Assembly (NCBI GenBank): GCA_021162905.1
Contig: JAGGXT010000012.1
Coordinates: 1 to 14,329, forward strand
DNA: 14,329 nt
Origin: Candidatus Odinarchaeota archaeon
GTDB taxonomy: Archaea > Asgardarchaeota > JAGGXT01
Reading direction: 5' to 3'
Shown: positions 6,663-12,788 of the stretch, piece after piece
How the letters are laid out: each line of letters opens with the position of its first letter
How positions within the stretch are numbered: the stretch's first letter is position 1
Position numbers and translations under genes: made by a program
Notes under the pieces: generated by a model
What the model saw: only the letters and a program-made list of their open reading frames with translations
Told to the model about the DNA's origin: nothing
Database searches by the model: none

Positions 6663-9600
6663 CTAAATAGTAATAGAAATTTCATACTCTCTTGCTAAAG
6701 CTAAAATTTCAATACGCGCTTCGTTCATTATTCGGTCAATCCAATCCAACTCTGGATGCTCACGCATACGCTTTAGATTTACTATTGTTCTTAATTCTCT
6801 AATCTTTTCTATTGGCACTCCCTTATCAACTAATGGCTTTATCATATCATAAAATTCAATAATTGCTCTAAGCATTGCTGCTTGTTTTCTAGGATCACAG
6901 TATGTGTCTACATCATGAAATGCATTCTGAAACAGGAATCCTTCTCTTAAAATTTCTGAAATTAATAGAACTAATCTTTGATCATCAGGAAGAGCTTTTT
7001 CACCTATTACTCTTGCAGTTTCTTCTATTTTAGAAGCCTCCTCTAATATTCCCATGGCTCTTTTTCTCAAGAGCGTCCATTTTGGCTCATGTTTCTGCCA
7101 AAATGCACTTAGAATATCAATGTATTTGCTGAAACTTAAAAGCCAATTAATTGCTGGGAAGTGTCTTCTAAAGGCAAGCTCTTTATCCAAAGCCCATAAT
7201 GTACCAACAAATCTTATGGTAATAGATGTAACAGGTTCGCTAAAATCAGCACCGGGGGGAGATACAGCACCCATTATTGTTAATGATCCCTTTCTAGGTT
7301 TACTTCCTAATGTTAATACTAATCCAGCTCTCTCATAAAACTCAGCAATTCTCTCTGCAAGATAAGCAGGGTATCCCCTCTCGACTGGAATTTCTTCTAA
7401 ACGGCCAGAGATATCTCGTAATGCCTCAGCCCATCTTGAAGTGGAATCCGCCATGAGAGCTACATGGTATCCCTGGTCCCTATAATATTCCGCAATTGTC
7501 ACACCCATGTAAATACTCGCTTCTCTAGCAAAGACTGGCAAATTACTAACGTTTGCTATAAAAATGGATCTTTCGTCAAGTCTCTTCCCAGTACGAGGGT
7601 CTTTTAATGATGGAAAGTGTGTAATAACATCTGCCATCTCGTTTCCTCTTTCTCCACATCCAATATATACAATTATATCAGCATCTGACCATTTCGCCAA
7701 CTGGTGTAATGTAACCGTATTATGTAAAATTATCGGAATTTCACCACCTACAAAGTTATGAGTATCCTCTACAGTTATGTCATAGACTTCATATTCTTTT
7801 TCAATTATTTTTATTTCTTTTATTGGATCTAAATATATCCACTCAAAGGCTTGTACAAGGTTTAGTAAGTGTTCATCCTTAGTAGTTTCAGCTAATTTTA
7901 ATAGAGACGTGGAAGTTAACTTTTCATTCTTTTTTACGTAATTCTGTATCCATATCCCGCGATTTTCAAGATATCTCCTAGAGAATCCTTTAACTATCTC
8001 CTTAAGGGCGTCAGAACTTATTGGAACAATGTCTCTAGTTATTCGACCACCCGCTTTTGATTTAAGATATTCATAGACAGTTAAAACCTTATCCAAATTA
8101 GGTGAATTTTGCAGTACAATTTTCGCAAACTTTGAAATCTCTTTTTTTCCACTAATTATTATTCTATACTGATAGTCGTCGTTTTGTGATTTTCTCCTCG
8201 ATATCGTATATAATATGCCCAATATAGATAGAAGGTAAGCTAGTCCTTCTACTAATTTGTGAGATGCTGACGAAATCTCTATAGCACTTTTGTCAAAAGA
8301 CCCATCGCCTAGATAATATCCCCTTATAAATGCAGCAATAACGTTCTTAGGAGATTTTAATACGATTTTCGGAACTATAACATTTCTATATTTTCTTTTC
8401 AATGGAACATCTAACTTCTGAAGAAGCCTAACGAGAATTGTGGATCTTATAGTAAGTCCTCTAACTGTTTTAAAGATCATAGCTTTTGGTTTAATATCAA
8501 ATAGTTGTTTGCTTAGCTCAATAAATCTATCTAATAGTAAATTATTATTGTTGAAGAATCTTAACTCCTTCTTCGTTATCATTCCATCAGATAAAAGTAG
8601 ACCTAAGAATTCCGCAAAATCTTCATTAAATGTTTCAGGAACTCTGATCTCTTTTTTGCTTCTGGTAATAGAAATTCTTGAGATTGGCGGTTTTGGTTGC
8701 CTCGCTAAGTTATATAATCGCTCAATGAATCTAACAGTTGGATAGTTTTTCCCAGTATAATAACTTATAAGTTGGTCATAAGACACATCCAAAAGTTTTG
8801 CTATCTTCTTCTTTCCGTGATATTTCTTAGCTAGCGCGTCAATTAACTCAATGACATCCTTTAGTAATTCTTTGTCTCTTATCCTTGCCTCTGGCAAAAG
8901 ATCATATACATTTATTTCTAAATATGTTTCTTCATTTATTGTTGGTATACGCCTAGGAACTGCTATATAATCACCTTCTTTTAGGTAAATAGCGGGCTTT
9001 TCCTCAAGATATCCCTCTGGGTTAAACACAATCAATTTATGCGTTGGTGTAACTTTTATATTTCTTCCACCTTTTGTTCTGATTGCAACAATTTTATCTG
9101 TTTTGCCCTTGTATATGTGAGTAGCTTTCTTAAATACCATTTTAGTTCCATCAAATGAAATCACACGTATATTTTCTAACTCGCCTATCTCTTCTTCCCC
9201 ATCTTTAATTATATTTTTAGCCATCCTATAGAAGTGTTCTATCGGCACTAATTCACCGCTAGCTAGCAAAACAGGCGTTCCAGGTAATACACATTTACCT
9301 GTTCCAAACCCTCCAGGAATTGCACCAGTCCCACCTTTCGCAATTGGGAAGAATGTATCTATTACTCTTTGACCAGTAATTAAAGGTTCAACTAACGGAA
9401 GTCTTGCCTTAACAGGCCTTGGCTTTCTTACAGGCCAAGTCTGCATCATTGTCAACTCTTTCTTCTCACCAGAAGGTGTTCTTAAAATAGCTACTGGTTC
9501 TGTAATTGTAAATTTTCCTTCATATACCTCCTCAATTGTTCCTTCTAAGTCGAGTGGTACCATTATTCTGTGTGTTATAGCAGATGTTTCTGGTACTGTT

Positions 9601-10007
9601 CCTATAATGTCACCACCAACTACTTTATCACCTTTTTTAACAGTTGGTGTAAAATCCCATTTTTTATCTCTGTCCAATGGTGTTATTTTTACACCCCTTT
9701 TTATAAATGGCCCTGTCATATCCCACAGTTTTAATTCTGAAATTTCTAATCCATCAAAAATTCCACCTAAAAGTCCAGGCCCCAACTCGGCGACTAATGG
9801 TTTTTCTGTATTTATAACAACATCCCCTGGGCGAAGACCACTTGTGTCTTCATAACATTGTATAGCAACCTTATCACCAAAAATCCTTACAATTTCTCCT
9901 ATAAGCTTCATTTCACCCAAATGTGTAATGTCACCAATCTTTGCATTAGGAACTTTTTCAGCTATTATTAATGACCCGTTAATTCTAACAATACTTCCTT
10001 CCTTCAT
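6663..10007 (-). CDS. atpA: A-type ATP synthase catalytic subunit A, interrupted by an intein
   Basis: The 1114-residue precursor consists of an N-extein (residues 1-238), an intein (239-763) and a C-extein (764-1114). Splicing would give a 589-residue catalytic subunit, the usual family length. The N-extein has the beta-barrel ([15 protein letters not shown]) and the inserted bulge domain typical of A/V-type A subunits. The P-loop GGFGTGK ends at the insertion and is completed to GGFGTGKT by the first residue after it. The C-extein contains [10 protein letters not shown], whose Glu (about 261 in the spliced protein) is the catalytic base; the yeast VMA1 insertion site here is uninterrupted. 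ATG 10007 follows the atpE stop by 16 nt. The nearest SD-like AGGAG (10025-10021) is 13 nt away, rather far. Confidence 0.96.
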   Translation of the reverse strand: MKEGSIVRINGSLIIAEKVPNAKIGDITHLGEMKLIGEIVRIFGDKVAIQCYEDTSGLRPGDVVINTEKPLVAELGPGLLGGIFDGLEISELKLWDMTGPFIKRGVKITPLDRDKKWDFTPTVKKGDKVVGGDIIGTVPETSAITHRIMVPLDLEGTIEEVYEGKFTITEPVAILRTPSGEKKELTMMQTWPVRKPRPVKARLPLVEPLITGQRVIDTFFPIAKGGTGAIPGGFGTGKCVLPGTPVLLASGELVPIEHFYRMAKNIIKDGEEEIGELENIRVISFDGTKMVFKKATHIYKGKTDKIVAIRTKGGRNIKVTPTHKLIVFNPEGYLEEKPAIYLKEGDYIAVPRRIPTINEETYLEINVYDLLPEARIRDKELLKDVIELIDALAKKYHGKKKIAKLLDVSYDQLISYYTGKNYPTVRFIERLYNLARQPKPPISRISITRSKKEIRVPETFNEDFAEFLGLLLSDGMITKKELRFFNNNNLLLDRFIELSKQLFDIKPKAMIFKTVRGLTIRSTILVRLLQKLDVPLKRKYRNVIVPKIVLKSPKNVIAAFIRGYYLGDGSFDKSAIEISSASHKLVEGLAYLLSILGILYTISRRKSQNDDYQYRIIISGKKEISKFAKIVLQNSPNLDKVLTVYEYLKSKAGGRITRDIVPISSDALKEIVKGFSRRYLENRGIWIQNYVKKNEKLTSTSLLKLAETTKDEHLLNLVQAFEWIYLDPIKEIKIIEKEYEVYDITVEDTHNFVGGEIPIILHNTVTLHQLAKWSDADIIVYIGCGERGNEMADVITHFPSLKDPRTGKRLDERSIFIANVSNLPVFAREASIYMGVTIAEYYRDQGYHVALMADSTSRWAEALRDISGRLEEIPVERGYPAYLAERIAEFYERAGLVLTLGSKPRKGSLTIMGAVSPPGADFSEPVTSITIRFVGTLWALDKELAFRRHFPAINWLLSFSKYIDILSAFWQKHEPKWTLLRKRAMGILEEASKIEETARVIGEKALPDDQRLVLLISEILREGFLFQNAFHDVDTYCDPRKQAAMLRAIIEFYDMIKPLVDKGVPIEKIRELRTIVNLKRMREHPELDWIDRIMNEARIEILALAREYEISITI
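7719..9293 (-). other. Full-length intein with LAGLIDADG homing endonuclease in atpA
   Basis: This 525-residue protein-splicing element begins at Cys1 (codon 9293-9291) and ends at Asn525 (7721-7719). Block A is [13 protein letters not shown] and block B is [11 protein letters not shown] with T82 and H85. Block F is [15 protein letters not shown], block G ends IILHN, and the +1 extein residue is Thr. Two LAGLIDADG helices lie at [13 protein letters not shown] (D236) and [13 protein letters not shown] (D330). Both acidic residues are present, so endonuclease activity is plausible. An extra segment at about 158-195 ([13 protein letters not shown]...) resembles a helix-turn-helix and may aid DNA recognition. 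The insertion falls between Lys and Thr of the P-loop, the site used by Pyrococcus and Thermoplasma A-subunit inteins (VMA-b, as I recall) rather than the yeast VMA1 site. All splicing residues are intact. Confidence 0.97.
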
Positions 10008-10023
10008 TATTTCATCACAACTC

Positions 10024-10647
10024 CTACGAAAATAATATCTCTCTTATAAGTAATCTTAATTTTCTTTTCATTTTCAAAATTCTACCCTCTAAAGTATTAT
10101 AATATATTTTCAGACAGTCCTCACTTTCAGCTATAATTCCACCTACACTCTCAGACAAAGTTTTTCCAATCTTAAGACTAACATTTCTGCCGAGATCTTT
10201 TGAAAGCTTGTCCTCCAACACTCTCAAATTTTTCTTTATGAATTCTAAATCTCTCTGATTCGCATGTATTGTTACAATATCCTCCTTTATACTATCAACC
10301 GCCTCTTTAAGAAGAGAGTAAAGTATTCTCTCATAGTTGTAGTCCTTTCTCTCTCCATTAGCAATTTTTTTGATTTCGTCTAAAACCTCATTAAGAACTT
10401 TCTCGACTACTTCCTCTTTAGCCCTTAATAATTCCAATCGACCTTCAACTTCGGCTCTTCCGATTATCCGTCTCCTAATTAATGCAACTTCGGATCTAGC
10501 TTGATCTAAGAATAACTTGTCAACTTTACGCTTTGCTTCTTCAATTATGGCTTCCGCTTTTTCCTCTGCGGATTTAATAATCTCTTGTATCTCCTCTTCC
10601 GTTCTCCTCTTGATTTCAGAGATCAGAGCTTCAACAGCTTCACTCAA
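10024..10647 (-). CDS. atpE: A-type ATP synthase subunit E (peripheral stalk)
   Basis: This 207-residue subunit pairs with H to form the outer stalks that hold the A3B3 head still. Residues 1 to about 100 are a highly charged coiled coil (EEIQEIIKSAEEKAEAIIEEAKRKVDKL), followed by a mixed alpha/beta head-binding domain. GGIIAESEDCLKIYYNTLEGRI near 170-190 matches the family C-terminus. The start is TTG 10647, supported by GGAGGT (10661-10656) with 8-nt spacing; no in-frame ATG is near. The TTG overlaps the end of atpH by 8 nt (TTGAGTGA), so the two stalk partners are probably translationally coupled. Confidence 0.92.
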   Translation of the reverse strand: MSEAVEALISEIKRRTEEEIQEIIKSAEEKAEAIIEEAKRKVDKLFLDQARSEVALIRRRIIGRAEVEGRLELLRAKEEVVEKVLNEVLDEIKKIANGERKDYNYERILYSLLKEAVDSIKEDIVTIHANQRDLEFIKKNLRVLEDKLSKDLGRNVSLKIGKTLSESVGGIIAESEDCLKIYYNTLEGRILKMKRKLRLLIREILFS

Positions 10648-10945
10648 CTCTTAAAACCTCCTTCAAAACAGCTTCAACAGCCTCTTTTATTTTATCACCT
10701 GATATTGACCTGATCTTAGATGCCTTATCTAAATAGCTCTCCTTTATTTTCTTTGCTTCACTTTTAATAATCTCTTCTTGCTCCTCAATATATTTTCTCA
10801 GTCTCTCCTCAATGTTTTTTTCATCAAGAATCCTCTTTGCCTCTTCATGAGCTTTTGCAATTATCTCATCGGCCTTCTTTTTAGCCTCTTCTATTCTTTT
10901 TGTTGCTTCTATCTCCTCCAAAATCAATTTTTCAACATCACTCAT
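10640..10945 (-). CDS. atpH: A-type ATP synthase subunit H (peripheral stalk coiled coil)
   Basis: This 101-residue, almost wholly helical and charged protein (KRIEEAKKKADEIIAKAHEEAKRILDEK) matches subunit H (V-type G), the partner of E in the peripheral stalk. Sequence identity in this family is low, so the call rests on size, coiled-coil composition and position between atpF and atpE. ATG 10945 has AGGGG about 9 nt upstream, overlapping the atpF stop region. The 3' end overlaps atpE by 8 nt. Confidence 0.88.
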   Translation of the reverse strand: MSDVEKLILEEIEATKRIEEAKKKADEIIAKAHEEAKRILDEKNIEERLRKYIEEQEEIIKSEAKKIKESYLDKASKIRSISGDKIKEAVEAVLKEVLRVE

Positions 10946-10958
10946 TTCAAAACCCCTT

Positions 10959-11276
10959 TTATAGTTTTAATTTAATACCAACAGCAAGTGAAATTTTTCT
11001 CTTTAGCTCTTCTAAGCGTTTCCCAGAAATTCCAGTATAGTCTGGAAGAAAGGCAAAAAGAGGACCTACCTGACCACTCTTTATCACTTTGCTCCTAATA
11101 TCCCACGTGTCATCAACAAATCTTTCAGGAAGAATGATCACCGCATAATCCCTACTTTCAATTAACTCAGTAAGAATTCTTTTGATTTCGCGAACGTCCT
11201 CGGTTATAAATCCTTCACAGCCTATGAGTTCAAATCCTCTGACAAATGTTGGGTCTCCAATAACCGCTACTTTCAT
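10959..11276 (-). CDS. atpF: A-type ATP synthase subunit F (central stalk regulator)
   Basis: This 105-residue Rossmann-like protein binds subunit D in the rotor. The family signature is clear: MKVAVIGDPTFVRGFELIGCEG at the start, then YAVIILPERFVDD and GPLFAFLPDYTG. Length is typical. ATG 11276 is preceded by a GGCGGG stretch about 8-13 nt upstream, which is only a moderate SD. It is the promoter-proximal gene of the seven-gene transcript, with atpH starting 13 nt downstream. Confidence 0.94.
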   Translation of the reverse strand: MKVAVIGDPTFVRGFELIGCEGFITEDVREIKRILTELIESRDYAVIILPERFVDDTWDIRSKVIKSGQVGPLFAFLPDYTGISGKRLEELKRKISLAVGIKLKL

Positions 11277-11331
11277 TTCATGACCCGCCTAAATAGTTAC
11301 CAAGCGCCTACAACTAGCTACCTATCTTTAA

Positions 11332-11346
11332 CTTAAATATGTTTTC
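11332..11346 (-). promoter_or_regulatory. Candidate BRE/TATA promoter of the atpFHEABDC operon
   Basis: Read on the minus strand, GAAAAC is followed directly by ATATTTAAG, a reasonable archaeal BRE-plus-TATA arrangement. It predicts a start near 11310 and a leader of about 34 nt to atpF. A 12-nt palindrome at 11353-11364 lies just upstream. Competing minus-strand TATA-like boxes occur at about 11384-11390 and 11518-11525, so the choice is not certain. Confidence 0.5.
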
Positions 11347-11352
11347 TATCTG

Positions 11353-11364
11353 GATTTAGAAATC
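11353..11364. repeat. Short palindrome upstream of the ATP synthase promoter
   Basis: GATTT and AAATC form a 5+5 inverted repeat with a 2-nt centre, about 12 nt upstream of the TATA-like box. Its position suits a regulator or activator site, but an element this small may be chance in AT-rich DNA. Confidence 0.3.
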
Positions 11365-11409
11365 TTTAGTCAATGCTTTTTGATTTTATACCCTATTTGC
11401 TTTAAAAAC

Positions 11410-11460
11410 TTTCTAAAATAAATTTTCGCATTTTTCGAGAAAATTACAATTTTTTAGAAA
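11410..11460. repeat. Nested inverted repeats between the hydrolase gene and atpF
   Basis: An outer 9-bp perfect inverted repeat (TTTCTAAAA 11410-11418 / TTTTAGAAA 11452-11460) encloses an inner 7-bp one (AATTTTC 11421-11427 / GAAAATT 11439-11445). The centres nearly coincide, so one interrupted hairpin could form on either strand. It lies after the hydrolase stop and before the likely atpF promoter. It could be a 3' end structure, or part of a longer atpF leader if transcription begins at the TATA-like box near 11518-11525. It is very AT-rich. Confidence 0.45.
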
Positions 11461-11532
11461 ACGATGTTCTTTTCCATAAAGCACCATAAATGCAAATGTA
11501 ACTTTATTTCACCATAGTATATAAAAGCACTA

Positions 11533-12231
11533 CTATACATTTCCCTCATCTGAAAATTTTTTAATATTTTCAAAAGATAACAGGACATGTCGCTTGCCAT
11601 CGCTCTTAATAACTCTCCCATGACCAGGAATTAATATCTCAACATCAAGAGAAGATAATTTCTCGATTGACGATTTAAGCATTTTAATATTTCCTGTGTG
11701 TAAATCAACTCTTCCAAAACCACCATGTGGAAAAACCGTATCCCCAGAGATTAAAATCTTATGAGGCTTATTATAAAAGCAAATGCTGCCAATAGTATGC
11801 CCGGGAGTTTCAATAACTGTAAAATCTCCAATTGCCGAATTAATACAATCTCCCTCTTTAATTACTTTCTGCACTTGTATACTTTCCAGCTTTGCATTAA
11901 AGAGATAAGCAACAGAAATTATATCATCACCAGCCTTCAAAACATCTGCAGTACTCTTAGATACATAAATTTCACAACGCACTTTTCTGCAAAGCTCGGC
12001 AAAACCACCTATGTGATCATAGTGCTCATGCGTTGCTGATAGTATAACTCTCCTTAAACTCTCTTTAGTAATTCGTTTAATGGCTTGAATAACTCGAGAA
12101 ACATTATCAGGCATGCCTGGATCAACTACAATTACCTCGCCATCATTTTTCTTTATGATAACAGTATTAGAGCTATAACCCTTCCCGTAAATTACTAATA
12201 GCCCCAAAGTTATAACCTCCACAACATCCAC
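11533..12231 (-). CDS. Metallo-beta-lactamase-fold hydrolase (glyoxalase II-like)
   Basis: This 232-residue soluble enzyme of the metallo-beta-lactamase superfamily has a complete two-metal site: H68, H70, D72 and H73 in ATHEHYDHIGG, H145 in TPGHTIGS, D164 in SGDTVF, and H204 in IPGHG. The spacing and the FPHGGFGRVDL segment resemble hydroxyacylglutathione-hydrolase-like archaeal proteins, so thioester or similar ester hydrolysis is plausible; the substrate cannot be read from sequence. The start is GTG 12231, fixed by AGGAGG (12245-12240) with 8-nt spacing. It is on the same strand as the ATP synthase operon but separated from atpF by 256 nt with its own promoter-like boxes, so a functional link is not indicated. 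Confidence 0.88.
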   Translation of the reverse strand: MDVVEVITLGLLVIYGKGYSSNTVIIKKNDGEVIVVDPGMPDNVSRVIQAIKRITKESLRRVILSATHEHYDHIGGFAELCRKVRCEIYVSKSTADVLKAGDDIISVAYLFNAKLESIQVQKVIKEGDCINSAIGDFTVIETPGHTIGSICFYNKPHKILISGDTVFPHGGFGRVDLHTGNIKMLKSSIEKLSSLDVEILIPGHGRVIKSDGKRHVLLSFENIKKFSDEGNV

Positions 12232-12263
12232 AGATGAAACCTCCTAGAAGAACATTCCTATCA

Positions 12264-12290
12264 ACATTATATCTCTCACTGACATTATAT
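12264..12290 (-). promoter_or_regulatory. Duplicated TATA-like boxes upstream of the hydrolase gene
   Basis: The 9-mer ACATTATAT (ATATAATGT on the minus strand) occurs at 12264-12272 and again at 12282-12290, 18 bp apart. The distal copy would start transcription near 12265 and give a leader of about 34 nt that includes the strong SD. The proximal copy would start almost at the SD and is less likely to be the active box. They could also be a tandem binding site. Confidence 0.45.
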
Positions 12291-12441
12291 GCGGTTCGCA
12301 ATAGATTTTTGTTCTTAAAGTTTGTGAGTTATGTGAAATATTAGCTGGCGGCAGAACAATAGAAAATAAGAGAGCTAGACGATCTGCCTATGACCCAGTC
12401 TTACTCAAATATTTCCAAAAAATATGAACAAAATAGAGTCC

Positions 12442-12473
12442 TACCTCCATATTAAAAAATTTATATGGAGGTA
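12442..12473. repeat. Perfect 11-bp hairpin containing SD-like GGAGG
   Basis: TACCTCCATAT (12442-12452) and ATATGGAGGTA (12463-12473) are exact inverse complements separated by a 10-nt A/T loop. Because the arm includes GGAGGT, the hairpin carries an SD-like sequence on both strands, yet no start codon follows at useful spacing on either one. It may be a terminator-like stem, an operator, or a fragment of a longer structured RNA. Confidence 0.7.
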
Positions 12474-12619
12474 AAGTCATTCCTCATCCTATCTATGTAA
12501 GTAGTTTAACATCCACAATGAACGATTGATATTATTTTTCAATATGGTGTTAGTTGCGCATAGTCATTTATGCACCTAATCAAGGGTTATATTGATTTTT
12601 TCACTACAAACTAAAGATA

Positions 12620-12651
12620 GTTAGGTGCTGTTATTCTTGACAGCTACTAAC
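12620..12651. repeat. Imperfect stem-loop in the intergenic region
   Basis: GTTAGGTGCTGT (12620-12631) pairs with ACAGCTACTAAC (12640-12651) as two 5-bp helices around a 2x2 internal loop, with an 8-nt apical loop. Flanking AAACT (12608-12612) and AGTTT (12655-12659) could extend it. TTAGGTGC in this stem can also pair with GCACCTAA at 12572-12579, giving an alternative fold. Confidence 0.5.
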
Positions 12652-12721
12652 CAAAGTTTCAACCAGCAGGTAACTGGTCCCAAAACAGAGTTAGACTTGT
12701 TATTCAACAAAAATAGAATAG

Positions 12722-12729
12722 TTTATAAA
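12722..12729 (+). promoter_or_regulatory. TATA-like box of the DUF234 ATPase gene
   Basis: TTTATAAA lies 60 nt before the chosen ATG at 12789 and predicts a start near 12750. A 9-bp inverted repeat (12734-12770) covers the predicted start site, which suits an operator. If transcription begins near 12750, translation cannot use the ATG at 12735, which supports the downstream start. Confidence 0.45.
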
Positions 12730-12733
12730 CAAA

Positions 12734-12770
12734 AATGATTATAAAAATAATAATTAAAAAAATAATCATT
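12734..12770. repeat. 9-bp inverted repeat over the DUF234 gene start site
   Basis: AATGATTAT (12734-12742) and ATAATCATT (12762-12770) are perfect inverse complements with a 19-nt A-rich spacer, lying between the TATA-like box and the ATG at 12789. The half-site centres are about 28 bp apart. This could be a dimeric repressor operator. A leader hairpin would need initiation upstream of 12734. Confidence 0.5.
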
Positions 12771-12788
12771 AATAATGAAGTGATTAAC

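Larger units (their letters stand above)
11277..11532. other. Non-coding region between atpF and the hydrolase gene
   Basis: These 256 nt contain no supportable gene. They hold the probable operon promoter, a palindrome, the nested hairpin, and a pair of TTTATGG heptamers (minus strand) set 10 bp apart at about 11474-11490. The T-rich minus-strand stretch just beyond the hydrolase stop (CTTTTATATAC, about 11517-11527) could serve as a terminator or as a distal TATA box. Confidence 0.6.
12242..12788. other. Long non-coding region with multiple inverted repeats
   Basis: About 550 nt between divergent genes contain no gene I can support. Both flanking promoters lie here, plus several inverted repeats: 12309-12315/12353-12359 (7 bp), an imperfect pair at 12373-12381/12399-12407, the perfect 11-bp hairpin at 12442-12473, an imperfect one around 12550-12579, the hairpin at 12620-12651, a small one at 12662-12678, and one at 12734-12770. 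Parts (about 12331-12400 and 12640-12690) look richer in G+C than the surroundings. A structured RNA gene or a decayed element is possible. No tRNA or rRNA signature was found. Confidence 0.55.

Noticed and set aside
5246..6685. Longer atpB start at 6685 ([11 protein letters not shown] extension)
   Set aside because: It overlaps the atpA 3' end and lacks an SD, while ATG 6652 has AGGAGGG at 5-nt spacing and matches the family N-terminus.
7719..9293. Group I or group II intron in atpA instead of an intein
   Set aside because: The insert is in frame, fully translated, and has intein blocks A, B, C, E, F and G with Cys1 and His-Asn plus +1 Thr.
9960..10018. C/D-box-like pattern on the minus strand (GTGATGA ... 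CTGA, 59 nt apart)
   Set aside because: It falls in the atpA start and coding region, has no internal C'/D' pair, and both boxes are short enough to occur by chance.
11464..11500. 24-codon ATG frame on the minus strand upstream of atpF
   Set aside because: It has no SD and lies in the AT-rich inverted-repeat region; nothing supports translation.
12290..12420. Possible tRNA (GCGGTTCGCAATAG resembles a T-arm)
   Set aside because: No acceptor stem, anticodon arm or 7-5-5 spacing can be drawn around it.
12305..12427. 40-codon open stretch on the plus strand (contains LAGGRTIENKRARRSAYDPVLLKYF)
   Set aside because: It looks faintly protein-like and could be a gene remnant, but it has no usual start codon or SD and no recognisable family.
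12625..12738. 37-codon GTG-start frame on the plus strand
   Set aside because: There is no SD, it overlaps the stem-loop at 12620-12651 and the ATPase promoter, and the composition is unremarkable.
12735..12788. 18-residue Lys/Ile-rich extension of the DUF234 ATPase
   Set aside because: It is low complexity, lies inside the promoter inverted repeat, and is absent from the family start MKFYDRE.
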